This document shows, piece after piece, positions 1 to 5,929 of a stretch of DNA of 5,929 nt. Made by a program: the position numbers and the translations under genes. The notes under the pieces are model-generated. The model was not told the origin of the DNA. It saw nothing but the letters and a program-made list of their open reading frames with translations, and made no database searches. Origin of the DNA: Methanobacterium sp. (GTDB taxonomy: Archaea; Methanobacteriota; Methanobacteria; Methanobacteriales; Methanobacteriaceae); contig WASR01000012.1 in NCBI GenBank assembly GCA_009712615.1, forward strand, positions 1-5,929, given 5' to 3'. Positions within the stretch are counted from its first letter, which is position 1, and each line of letters begins with the position of its first letter.

Positions 1-118
1 CCTTTTATTCCAGTAAATAAACGGTAATCTAATGTTACATATGATGAATTAATATCATATAATCTAAAAAATCTAAAAATAAGATTGAATTTAGAAGCCA
101 AAGAGTTAATATTAAAGA
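1..118. other. AT-rich intergenic region, no supportable gene
   Basis: No convincing coding sequence is visible here. In the first plus-strand frame an open stretch runs from the window edge to a TAA at 25-27 and encodes only eight residues ending NKR. It could be the tail of a convergent gene, but that cannot be judged. The rest is AT-rich and contains the oligo-T terminator of the leftward operon and a short inverted repeat, ATATGAT (39-45) with ATCATAT (54-60) and an 8-nt loop. Confidence 0.5.
62..84 (-). terminator. Oligo-T terminator of the leftward operon
   Basis: Read on the minus strand, the sequence 35-55 nt past the stop of the tetra-CBS gene contains T5 (79-75) and T6 (71-66), separated by AGA. 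Archaeal RNA polymerase terminates at runs of five or more T in the non-template strand without needing a hairpin, so this is a plausible operon end. A 7-bp inverted repeat lies just beyond it at 39-60 but is not placed like a bacterial intrinsic terminator. Confidence 0.5.
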
Positions 119-928
119 TCAACTTAGATACGTTCCTAAAATATCTTCTCTTGCTATTATTCCAATTAAATGGGATTCTCTTGCTCTTTGGGGTTCCTTT
201 TTTATGTATACTGGATTTTCAACAACAGGCAAACGTCCAATATCATTTTTAATCATTAACTCGGCTGCCTGTTTGATAGAACTTTGTTCAGTTACAACAA
301 TTGGTGGTGTAACCATCACTTTTTCCACCTTGATTGATCTATCAACGTTGTCTAAACCTTTTATGGCATGCCCAGACTTAATAATGTCTTTACGAGTAAT
401 TATTCCTATTAATTTATCTTTTTTAACGACAGGCAATCCTGAAAATCCTGATTCATCCATTAAAGCCCATACTTTAGACAGATGATCATCGTAATTGGCC
501 TTGACAACTTTTTTGGTAACTACTCCAGTTATGGTTGAATCATCTGATGAAGATTCAAATCCAATCAGTTCCTTAAGTATGTCCCCCATACTAAGAATAC
601 CGACTACCCTCATGTTCTCGGTTGATTCAACAACAGGGGCTTGAACTGAATCTGATTTAATCAAATTCTTAGCTACCTCTTTGATATCCATTTCTGGTGT
701 TGCCAGCAGTTTAGGATGTTTCATGAGGACCCTTGCTTCGATATTGGATTTTGTCGAAGAAAGGAACATGATATCCCCCCTGCTGATTATACCTTCAAGA
801 CGATTTTTCGATAAAACTGGGATAGAACGAAACCATCCATCCCTAAAAATTGATCTAACCTTTGTTGCTTGGGTGTCAACATTTACTGTAACAGGGTCAG
901 AACTCATTATTTCTCCCACAGTCGTCAA
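119..928 (-). CDS. Tetra-CBS domain protein
   Basis: A soluble protein of about 269 residues made almost entirely of four CBS modules, at roughly residues 2-55, 65-122, 132-185 and 200-268, so probably two Bateman modules. Each module ends with the G-h-x-[S/T]-x-x-D element that often holds the ribose/phosphate of adenine nucleotides: SRGD, SMGD and TRKD. The fourth has ARED, losing the S/T, and also carries a basic insertion of about 18 residues (KKEPQRAR) between its core strands. No catalytic domain is present, so a nucleotide- or SAM-sensing regulator is likely but its target is unknown. Start: TTG at 928 lies 1 nt after the upstream stop and follows GGTGAT, a good match to the archaeal anti-SD. 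ATG at 940, overlapping the upstream gene by 11 bp, is the alternative. It is the last gene of the operon. No signal peptide or membrane segment is visible. Confidence 0.85.
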   Translation of the reverse strand: MTTVGEIMSSDPVTVNVDTQATKVRSIFRDGWFRSIPVLSKNRLEGIISRGDIMFLSSTKSNIEARVLMKHPKLLATPEMDIKEVAKNLIKSDSVQAPVVESTENMRVVGILSMGDILKELIGFESSSDDSTITGVVTKKVVKANYDDHLSKVWALMDESGFSGLPVVKKDKLIGIITRKDIIKSGHAIKGLDNVDRSIKVEKVMVTPPIVVTEQSSIKQAAELMIKNDIGRLPVVENPVYIKKEPQRARESHLIGIIAREDILGTYLS

Positions 929-929
929 G

Positions 930-1490
930 TTAATCACCATCCAGATCTTCTTTACACTCCTCACAAACAAATTTACCATCAAATACATCTAAATAATCCA
1001 CATAATTTCCACATACCTCACATGTACCTGGCACCGAACTGTCAGAATCTGTGTAACCTTTCTGATTTTCCATCCGGGCATTTTCAACCAGAAGTTCTGT
1101 AAGTTCTGGAGAAACCATGAGAACATCTGTAGAAGTTAAAATACCGACTAAAATTCCGTTATCTATAACTGGAAGTCTTCTAATGCTCTTTTTTGCCATT
1201 AATCGAGCAGCTTGATTGAGTTCACTTCCAGGATCAATGAAAATAAGATCTTTCGTCATGATCTGGCCAATGTTAATATCACTAGCCAACAAATTTTTGG
1301 CAACAACCTTTGAAATGATGTCGCTTTCAGTAATTATCCCAAGAGGTCCTGTTTCACCTTTAATAACTAGACTTCCTATTTTAAACCTAGACATCAATAC
1401 AGCAGCGTCTGCAACAGTCGTTTTAGGATCTGCTGTGATCACACTAGATGTCATGGCGTCGTGCACTGTCACTTTAGTATCCATCTCCAT
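930..1490 (-). CDS. CBS-pair protein with C-terminal zinc ribbon
   Basis: A 186-residue protein. Two CBS domains lie at about 8-65 and 75-130, each with a complete nucleotide-type motif (G-I-I-T-E-S-D and G-I-L-T-S-T-D). A linker follows, then a four-cysteine zinc ribbon: CEVCG at 157-161 and CEEC at 176-179, 15 residues between the two knuckles. The architecture resembles archaeal CBS/zinc-ribbon proteins such as Thermoplasma Ta0289, whose CBS pair has been reported to bind purine nucleotides (family knowledge, from memory). The ribbon could contact nucleic acid or a protein partner, which is inference. ATG at 1490 is chosen because GGAGGT (1501-1496) lies 5 nt before it, overlapping the stop of queE. 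ATG at 1484 is possible, and an upstream TTG/ATG-like extension to 1511 would lie before the ribosome site. The tight junctions on both sides suggest translational coupling with queE and the tetra-CBS gene. Confidence 0.87.
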   Translation of the reverse strand: MEMDTKVTVHDAMTSSVITADPKTTVADAAVLMSRFKIGSLVIKGETGPLGIITESDIISKVVAKNLLASDINIGQIMTKDLIFIDPGSELNQAARLMAKKSIRRLPVIDNGILVGILTSTDVLMVSPELTELLVENARMENQKGYTDSDSSVPGTCEVCGNYVDYLDVFDGKFVCEECKEDLDGD

Positions 1491-1500
1491 AAAAAACCTC

Positions 1501-2202
1501 CTATTTAACATTTAGAAGCTTATGAACTTGTGGTATGGTTAATACATCGATATATTTCCCTGCTACTTCTGACAATTCAAACAACTTTTGGGTACCATCC
1601 TCCCAAACTGTAATAGGACTCACCGGCTGAAGGACCATGACCAATTTTGAGGTCTTTTCTACTTCATCTGCAATCCTAGAGGCTATAGAACTTATCAGTT
1701 CTACTTCAGTTTGAGGCATCACAACTACTTTGATGTATGTATTTATCTCTTCATCTCTTAATAGTTTTATGGATTTAAGTTCTAAATCTAGGATATCAGC
1801 GTAATTCTTGGAAGCCTCATGTTCTGGTAATTTAATATCTAATGATACATAATCGAGTAAATGAGCTATTTTATTCAGTTCAGCAGGTAAAGTTCCATTT
1901 GTTTCAAGCATGGATTTGAATTCGTATTCTTCAAGAAATTTTTTAATGAAATTAGAATGTAGTAGCGGTTCTCCTCCAGTGAATGAAATAGAGTGGAAAT
2001 CTGGAGTTATTATAGACTTAACTTTTGAATATAACTCATCTGTTGATATTAACTCCCCATAATGTGGATTTCGACTTTCGGGAGTGTCACAGTAACTACA
2101 ATCTAGGTTGCATCCTGAAAACCTCACGAAGATTTGTCTCCGTCCGATTAGAGTTCCCTCTCCTTGAAAACTTGAAAAAACTTCGTTAATATTAGTTTTG
2201 AT
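1501..2202 (-). CDS. queE: 7-carboxy-7-deazaguanine synthase QueE (radical SAM)
   Basis: QueE rearranges 6-carboxytetrahydropterin to 7-carboxy-7-deazaguanine, the ring contraction on the way to preQ0 and, in archaea, archaeosine of tRNA. Numbering from ATC 2202, the protein has about 233 residues. Visible marks are the substrate-loop motif FSSFQGEG (9-16), GRRQIF (20-25), the radical-SAM cluster CX3CX2C (C31, C35, C38) followed by DT, the SAM-binding GGEP (76-79), LETNGT (99-104), [14 protein letters not shown] and a C-terminal PQVHKLL. The start is abnormal. The conserved N-terminus is open back to a TAA at 2226-2224, yet contains no ATG, GTG or TTG before GTG 2127, which would remove [11 protein letters not shown] 2202 sits 8 nt after GGGGG and is one base from ATG. 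ATT 2190 is less well placed. The product is certain; the 5' end is not. It lies between queD and the CBS/zinc-ribbon gene. Confidence 0.93.
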   Translation of the reverse strand: MKTNINEVFSSFQGEGTLIGRRQIFVRFSGCNLDCSYCDTPESRNPHYGELISTDELYSKVKSIITPDFHSISFTGGEPLLHSNFIKKFLEEYEFKSMLETNGTLPAELNKIAHLLDYVSLDIKLPEHEASKNYADILDLELKSIKLLRDEEINTYIKVVVMPQTEVELISSIASRIADEVEKTSKLVMVLQPVSPITVWEDGTQKLFELSEVAGKYIDVLTIPQVHKLLNVK

Positions 2203-2215
2203 TTTGAAATCCCCC
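2203..2215 (-). promoter_or_regulatory. Ribosome binding site deciding the queE start
   Basis: On the minus strand GGGGG (2215-2211) lies just after the queD stop and is followed by 8 nt and then ATC (2202), in the queE frame. The homoserine dehydrogenase gene in this window also uses GGGGG, with 6 nt before its ATG, so this variant of GGAGG appears functional in the genome. The placement argues that translation begins near 2202 rather than at the internal GTG 2127, which has no comparable site. Confidence 0.5.
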
Positions 2216-2223
2216 AGAAATCT

Positions 2224-2706
2224 TTATTTGGAATTTTTAGTGAAGTATGCGCCCTGTCCTATGCCTTCATTTACACAAATCTGAACGCTTGAAATTCCAG
2301 GGTTTATTTTTACTAAACTGCCGTAGAGTTCTGTGGCGAAGTACTCTGAAAGTTCTTCCGCTGATGTTGATTTTAGATCCAAAAGCATGCAATCCTCAAT
2401 TGGGAGCATGTAATTTTTATCACCTATTGAAAATTCAATAGGCCCCTCAGTATTCGTAAACTTAATTTTAGGATTCTTGAGTGGGATCAGTACTCTATGA
2501 TCCATTTTTTTACATAGATCCCTGACTATTCTTTTGACCTCTTTAAAATCAACAACAAAGCCAAACTCACCAGATCTATCCCCTTCTACCACCACATCTA
2601 CGATGTAGGAATGGCCGTGTATGACTCCGCATGATTCATGTTCAGGAATCATGTGTGCAGCCGAAAATCTCAAATTTGCATGTATCCCATTTATTACAAT
2701 TTTCAT
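2224..2706 (-). CDS. queD: 6-carboxytetrahydropterin synthase QueD
   Basis: A tunnelling-fold (PTPS-family) enzyme that converts dihydroneopterin triphosphate to 6-carboxy-5,6,7,8-tetrahydropterin, the substrate of QueE encoded next. In 160 residues it shows the three zinc histidines H18 (FSAAH), H30 and H32 (HGH), the nucleophile C26 in the CxxxHGH arrangement typical of QueD/PTPS-I, the catalytic pair D69-H70, the substrate region TSAEE (114-118) and the pterin-anchoring glutamate E147 (VNEG). It is longer than the roughly 120-residue bacterial QueD because of a segment at about 76-108 between the MDH motif and the TSAEE helix, which is common in archaeal members. ATG 2706 is supported by AGGAG (2717-2713) a few nt upstream. 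It lies 29 bp after DUF366, and queE follows directly. Whether the true substrate in this organism is free dihydroneopterin triphosphate cannot be seen. Confidence 0.93.
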   Translation of the reverse strand: MKIVINGIHANLRFSAAHMIPEHESCGVIHGHSYIVDVVVEGDRSGEFGFVVDFKEVKRIVRDLCKKMDHRVLIPLKNPKIKFTNTEGPIEFSIGDKNYMLPIEDCMLLDLKSTSAEELSEYFATELYGSLVKINPGISSVQICVNEGIGQGAYFTKNSK

Positions 2707-2735
2707 TTTAGACTCCTATTACAATATTATAATGA

Positions 2736-3320
2736 TTAAAACACCTTTGTTTTTGTTATATCTGATTTTATTGACGAAATTTCCTGGATATATTTATCAC
2801 AAGCAATTTCAGCTATTTTATCAACATCGTCCGTTCTAATATTAAGACCTGCCTCCAGCAGTGCAGCAGTTTCCACATCATCAGGGGTTCCTTTCTCAGT
2901 CAAATTCAATGCAAAGTGTATCTTCATGCTGCTTACAGAACAAGTTGCTATCGAAACTGATAGTTTGCCTCTTTTGCCGACCTTATCAAAGAATAAGTCA
3001 TCCCCTTCCCTTGATGTAACCATTCCCCAATCATTTAGCAAATCTTTAACAATCAGCACTAAAATACGCTGCCGGTGGTAGCACAAATTTAGATCTGCTG
3101 GTTGTGAATCGAAGTGTTCAACTATGAAATGGAGCATATTATCTCCTTTGATCTCGATCCCAATATCTTCAAAATCAATTAAATTGTCTGGATGAATTTC
3201 CATAGGCCCCATCCAACTTACAATACTTGAATCCTTTATACCAAATGTTTTAAAAGCCCAATAAGGTTCTATTTGACTGCCATCATAACAGGTTTCATTT
3301 TCGAGTTTCAGGTGTTTCAT
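2736..3320 (-). CDS. DUF366 family protein of unknown function
   Basis: A 194-residue protein recognised as DUF366 (COG2029-like), an archaea-centred family without an established function. Family-like marks are YDGSQI (12-17), a GP turn (38-39), the strongly charged block [19 protein letters not shown] (69-87), GDDLFFD (106-112) and a glycine/lysine-led strand pair ending MKIHFALN (118-139) and KGTP. The last part resembles the central sheet of biotin/lipoate-ligase folds, and from memory a Pyrococcus DUF366 structure has been grouped with them; I cannot verify this here. No signal peptide or membrane helix. ATG 3320 is chosen because AGGA (3334-3331) lies 10 nt upstream; the TTG at 3329 would be only 1 nt from that site. 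It is the first gene of the operon with queD and queE, which suggests a link to deazaguanine or pterin metabolism. Confidence 0.85.
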   Translation of the reverse strand: MKHLKLENETCYDGSQIEPYWAFKTFGIKDSSIVSWMGPMEIHPDNLIDFEDIGIEIKGDNMLHFIVEHFDSQPADLNLCYHRQRILVLIVKDLLNDWGMVTSREGDDLFFDKVGKRGKLSVSIATCSVSSMKIHFALNLTEKGTPDDVETAALLEAGLNIRTDDVDKIAEIACDKYIQEISSIKSDITKTKVF

Positions 3321-3386
3321 ATATTTCAATTCCTAATAGGTTAAATGTCCAATCAAGATCAGTTTAGTGAATGTTTCTATTTACTA

Positions 3387-3395
3387 ATTTATATA
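3387..3395 (-). promoter_or_regulatory. TATA box of the DUF366-queD-queE-CBS operon
   Basis: TATATAAAT on the minus strand is the best TATA-box match in the window and lies in the 95-bp gap between the PPC gene and DUF366. Transcription would start about 25 nt downstream, near 3365, giving a leader of about 45 nt that contains the AGGA site of DUF366. It makes the five-gene unit independent of the PPC gene, although read-through from that gene is not excluded. Confidence 0.55.
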
Positions 3396-3415
3396 CAATG
3401 TATTTTATGGATATT

Positions 3416-3793
3416 TCATTGTATATGAAGCTCCTTATAGCCAGTATTTTGGTCAAATACTCTTTTAAATTCTGTTTCAGCTTCAATTATACACACTTCT
3501 GCTGTTGTATGGATAATGCATCCTTTCAATAAGTGTCCACCGTAGACTGTTCCATTTTCATCAGATACCGCCATATGGACATGAACACCATCGGCTGAAA
3601 TGGTTCCTTCAACAGATACTATCTCAAAAAAGCCTTCAAATAATTTTTTAGTACCATTTGACATTCTTAAATGTGTCTTAGTTAAACTTCCAACCACTGT
3701 AACTATCACTCCAGAATTGAATTCGATACTTTCACTCATATTTTCCAAGCTAGTTTTTAAATCATCTCCAGGTAGCAGTCTTGAAACTATCAT
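3416..3793 (-). CDS. Stand-alone PPC (DUF296) domain protein
   Basis: A 125-residue single-domain protein of the PPC/DUF296 family, the domain of plant AT-hook (AHL) proteins that occurs alone in archaea and bacteria and typically forms trimers. Recognisable elements are LLPGDDL (6-12), VVGSLTKTHLR (33-43), FEIVSVEGTIS (56-66) and the conserved GVHVHMAVSD (69-78) and GGHLLKGCIIHTTAE (85-99), with H71, H73 and H87 as likely metal ligands. No AT-hook is present, so DNA binding should not be assumed. The function of prokaryotic members is unsettled. ATG 3793 is the start: no ribosome site precedes it, and a TATA-like element 22-30 nt upstream fits a leaderless message. The gene is divergent from the nucleotidyltransferase and lies upstream of, and parallel to, the queD/queE operon. 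Confidence 0.88.
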   Translation of the reverse strand: MIVSRLLPGDDLKTSLENMSESIEFNSGVIVTVVGSLTKTHLRMSNGTKKLFEGFFEIVSVEGTISADGVHVHMAVSDENGTVYGGHLLKGCIIHTTAEVCIIEAETEFKRVFDQNTGYKELHIQ

Positions 3794-3826
3794 ATTTAAT
3801 AATGGTGTAAACTGTTAAATTAATCC
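3794..3826. promoter_or_regulatory. 33-bp divergent promoter region with overlapping core elements
   Basis: Two genes start on opposite strands with only 33 bp between their start codons. For the rightward gene, TTTAATAA (3795-3802) lies 25-32 nt before its ATG. For the leftward gene, TTAATTTAA (3823-3815 on the minus strand) lies 22-30 nt before its ATG. Neither ATG has a ribosome site, as expected if both messages are leaderless. Each TATA-like box therefore sits beside the other gene's start. The boxes are weak matches in AT-rich DNA, so this reading rests mainly on their spacing. Confidence 0.45.
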
Positions 3827-4849
3827 ATGAGAGCCAGACCACGAGATTTCATATATACCACCGATGATCTGTTCTTTGCTACAACAACTTATCTGCATCC
3901 CAATGACAGAATATTATCATTTTTAAGGTATATTCCTGATTTAAATGGTGACAGGTCATTAAACAGCAAGAAATATGTCAAGGTGGACTCAAAAAAAGCC
4001 TACGATTTTTTAGGAACAAACTATCCAGACTACCTATTCGACTGTGACATCACCGGTGTTCAGATGATGGGTGTTCCAAGTGATAAAATAGAAAAAATAC
4101 TGCAACCCACAGAACGTCTAAACGAGATCATGGAGTCTCATGAAAGAAATCCGCTCCTTGAAAAGGTTGTTAAACTTGCAGAAACCTTTCATGACTACAC
4201 AGGATTATCCTACAATAAGATGGGTGTTTCAGGTTCCATTTTACCCGGTCTTTACAAAGAAAATGCATCAGACATAGATTTTGTTATTTACGGCCTGAAA
4301 AATCATAGAATGATCATGGAATCCTTTGCAGACATCAAAGAAAATAATGGAGTATTGAAACCTGTGGGGGAAGATTACTGGCAAAAACTCTACAAAAAAA
4401 GGATTGTTGATTCTTCATTATCCTACGATGAATTCCGATGGTATGAATCTCGTAAACATAACAGAGGATTAATAGATGGAACTCTGTTCGACATTCTTCA
4501 GACAAGGGATTGGGACGAAATCTCAGGCATTTATGGACAGACCAGATACAGCCCTATGGGTGAGATAGAAATAGAATGCACAGTTTCAGATGCTATTGCT
4601 GCCTATGATAATCCTGCCGTATACAAGGTTAAAGATGTTACAGTGTTAAGTGGTCCTGAAGTTCCTATTAACGAAGTTGCTTCCTACACTCATACCTACT
4701 CTGGACAAGCTGTTGAGGGAGAATGTATTGTTGCAAAGGGTAAGCTTGAGAAGGTTATGAACGAAACAACTTCGTACAGGTTGATAGTTGGAACCACACG
4801 TGAATCTGTAGGTGAATATATCAAACTTAAAAATTTGAGAATAACTTAA
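3827..4849 (+). CDS. Predicted nucleotidyltransferase (COG2413-like)
   Basis: A 340-residue archaeal protein with a DNA-polymerase-beta-type nucleotidyltransferase core. Residues 134-156 carry the signature: GS at 136-137, then after a glycine-containing loop SDIDFVIYG, in which D149 and D151 are the metal-binding aspartates. A later DGTLFDIL (218-224) can supply the third carboxylate, D222. An N-terminal segment of about 105 residues (starting MRARPRDF, with FLRYIPD at 32-38) precedes it. The C-terminal part from about 245 looks beta-rich, with short strands around [10 protein letters not shown] and GECIVAKGK, and could be a nucleic-acid or ligand module; that is inference. Substrate is unknown, and such genes are often loosely annotated as DNA polymerase beta subunits. 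ATG 3827 matches the family-like N-terminus and has no ribosome site, so a leaderless transcript is likely. It is divergent from the PPC gene and probably transcribed alone. Confidence 0.85.
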   Translation: MRARPRDFIYTTDDLFFATTTYLHPNDRILSFLRYIPDLNGDRSLNSKKYVKVDSKKAYDFLGTNYPDYLFDCDITGVQMMGVPSDKIEKILQPTERLNEIMESHERNPLLEKVVKLAETFHDYTGLSYNKMGVSGSILPGLYKENASDIDFVIYGLKNHRMIMESFADIKENNGVLKPVGEDYWQKLYKKRIVDSSLSYDEFRWYESRKHNRGLIDGTLFDILQTRDWDEISGIYGQTRYSPMGEIEIECTVSDAIAAYDNPAVYKVKDVTVLSGPEVPINEVASYTHTYSGQAVEGECIVAKGKLEKVMNETTSYRLIVGTTRESVGEYIKLKNLRIT

Positions 4850-4928
4850 TTACTTGTTGATACTAATTAACATGTGTTATATTTTTAATCTATTTATATT
4901 ATGAAATCGATCCAACTGGGGGAATTTG
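4850..4928 (+). promoter_or_regulatory. Promoter and leader of homoserine dehydrogenase
   Basis: This AT-rich gap has two TATA-like candidates, TTATATTT (4877-4884) and TTTATATT (4893-4900). The first would start transcription near 4905-4910 and leave a leader of about 20 nt holding GGGGG (4918-4922), so it fits better than the second, whose start would fall on the ribosome site. The T5 at 4882-4886 may also serve as terminator for the nucleotidyltransferase gene just upstream. A 14-codon out-of-frame ORF starts at ATG 4901 and overlaps the start of the next gene. Confidence 0.45.
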
Positions 4929-5929
4929 ATGAAAGATACAATTAACATTGGACTTATAGGTTTCGGAACCATTGGAAGTGGTGTTGTAGAAACCTTGAAT
5001 AAAAACATTGATCTCGTAGAGAATAAAGTAGGAAAAAAAGTTAAATTAAAAAAGGTTGTTGATCTGGACATAACCACAGATAGAGGAGTGGAAATATCTT
5101 CAGATGTTCTTTCCACAGATATTAATGATATTCTTGATGATCCTGAAATAGAAATAGTTATTGAACTTATTGGAGGTTATCAACCAGCACTTAAATTCAT
5201 TACAAAGGCTATGGAAAATGGTAAACATGTTGTAACTGCCAATAAAGCCCTTTTAGCTAAACATTGGGATGAAATCATTTCAACTGCTAAAAATAACAAT
5301 GTCCGGATATGTTTTGAAGCAAGTGTGGGTGGTGGCATACCCTTATTACAACCTCTGAATGAGGGACTTTCAGCAAACAATATTCAATCAATTTACGGTA
5401 TAATTAACGGAACAGCCAATTACATCCTCACAAAAATGACTGATGAAGGATTGGAATTTGAGGATGTGCTTAAAGAGGCACAGGAAAAGGGATATGCTGA
5501 AGCTGATCCTAGTTTCGATATTGAGGGTGATGACACAGCTCAAAAACTGATTATCCTCACCATACTGAGCTTTGGTAAATATATTGAACAGAACAACTTC
5601 CATGTTGAGGGTATAACTTGCATCACACCCGAAGATATCAGTTTTGCAAAGGAAGAACTCAACTCATGCATCAAACTTTTAGCCATTGCCAAGTTAGTTG
5701 ATGGGAAATTGGAAGTACGTGTCCATCCTACAATTGTGCCCCTTGACCACCTATTATCCTCTGTAAATGGTGTTTTCAATGGAGTATACTTAGTTGGAGA
5801 TGTGGTCGGCCCTGTTATGATGTATGGCCCTGGTGCAGGCATGTTACCTACAGCAAGTGCAGTTGTGGGAGATTGTCTTGATATCATAGAAAATATGGAA
5901 AAACCAGTTTTATTTGGACCTAAAAATTG
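4929..5929 (+). CDS. hom: Homoserine dehydrogenase, 3' end beyond the window
   Basis: Reduces aspartate semialdehyde to homoserine with NAD(P)H, the branch step to threonine, isoleucine and methionine, in the cytoplasm. The first 333 codons are present and uninterrupted. The Rossmann fingerprint GFGTIG is at 11-16, and ANKALL with the conserved catalytic-site K106 at 104-109. [11 protein letters not shown] (130-140), [11 protein letters not shown] (157-167) and [15 protein letters not shown] (188-202) follow. E191, D202 and K206 keep the spacing of yeast E208, D219 and K223, so the enzyme looks active. No aspartate kinase domain is fused at the N-terminus. Whether a C-terminal ACT regulatory domain exists cannot be seen because the gene runs off the window. 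ATG 4929 follows GGGGG (4918-4922) by 6 nt. It is in the same direction as the nucleotidyltransferase, 79 bp away, probably with its own promoter. Confidence 0.95.
   Translation, partial: MKDTINIGLIGFGTIGSGVVETLNKNIDLVENKVGKKVKLKKVVDLDITTDRGVEISSDVLSTDINDILDDPEIEIVIELIGGYQPALKFITKAMENGKHVVTANKALLAKHWDEIISTAKNNNVRICFEASVGGGIPLLQPLNEGLSANNIQSIYGIINGTANYILTKMTDEGLEFEDVLKEAQEKGYAEADPSFDIEGDDTAQKLIILTILSFGKYIEQNNFHVEGITCITPEDISFAKEELNSCIKLLAIAKLVDGKLEVRVHPTIVPLDHLLSSVNGVFNGVYLVGDVVGPVMMYGPGAGMLPTASAVVGDCLDIIENMEKPVLFGPKN

Noticed and set aside
1..27. Possible C-terminal tail of a convergent plus-strand gene
   Set aside because: Only eight codons are visible before TAA 25-27, with no motif, so coding cannot be supported.
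39..60. Inverted repeat ATATGAT/ATCATAT as a terminator hairpin
   Set aside because: The 7-bp stem is AT-rich and weak, and for the leftward operon it lies beyond the oligo-T tract, not before it.
204..485. Plus-strand open frame opposite the tetra-CBS gene
   Set aside because: It lies antisense to a clear CBS coding region, shows no recognisable domain, and is an expected shadow frame. The same holds for plus-strand frames at 681-992, 869-1102 and 1216-1515.
1501..2202. queE as a pseudogene because of the missing start
   Set aside because: The rest of the frame is intact with every radical-SAM and QueE motif and a ribosome site at the right place, so a rare start or a single-base difference is more likely than decay.
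2718..2733. Near-perfect 16-bp AT-rich palindrome between DUF366 and queD (14 of 16 positions match)
   Set aside because: It is made almost only of A and T in an AT-rich gap, so chance is likely. As an internal TATA box it would start transcription too close to the queD start to include the ribosome site.
3827..4849. Nucleotidyltransferase plus PPC gene as a toxin-antitoxin pair
   Set aside because: The genes are divergent, the enzyme is far larger than MNT antitoxins, and the PPC protein has no HEPN or antitoxin features.
4877..5887. Several minus-strand open frames opposite homoserine dehydrogenase
   Set aside because: The plus strand is an uninterrupted homoserine dehydrogenase with all catalytic residues. 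The antisense frames have low-complexity, unrecognisable products.

Overview
The window looks like a low-GC euryarchaeal chromosome, most likely a methanogen of the Methanobacteriales type (genus not determinable from sequence alone). The grounds are archaeal gene families (DUF366, a COG2413-type nucleotidyltransferase, a stand-alone PPC/DUF296 protein, a tetra-CBS protein and a CBS/zinc-ribbon protein), TATA-like boxes in place of bacterial -35/-10 promoters, GGAGG/GGTGAT ribosome sites, two genes with no ribosome site and very short leaders, and an oligo-T terminator. I see no mobile element, CRISPR array, tRNA or rRNA.

Layout. Positions 1-118 hold no supportable gene, only AT-rich sequence with a T-rich terminator for the leftward operon. 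From 119 to 3320, five genes read leftward as one tight unit. In transcription order they are DUF366, queD, queE, a CBS-pair/zinc-ribbon protein and a tetra-CBS protein. The gaps are about 29, 21, 10 and 1 bp, and a good TATA box lies at 3387-3395. A leftward PPC/DUF296 gene (3416-3793) lies upstream of that unit. Divergent from it, across only 33 bp, is a rightward nucleotidyltransferase gene (3827-4849). After a 79-bp gap comes the start of a rightward homoserine dehydrogenase gene (4929 to the window edge).

Function. queD and queE are consecutive steps toward CDG and preQ0, the 7-deazaguanine base that archaea convert to archaeosine in tRNA. Their linkage to DUF366 and to two CBS-domain proteins, a family that commonly senses purine nucleotides, is the most suggestive biology here. 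DUF366 may act in or beside the pathway, and the CBS proteins may tie it to nucleotide state; both ideas are inference. The homoserine dehydrogenase belongs to threonine/methionine/isoleucine synthesis and is transcribed separately.

The oddest local signal is that queE has no ATG, GTG or TTG upstream of its conserved N-terminus. Its best-placed start is an ATC codon 8 nt after a GGGGG ribosome site. The second is the 33-bp divergent intergene, where each gene's likely TATA box lies almost at the other gene's start codon.
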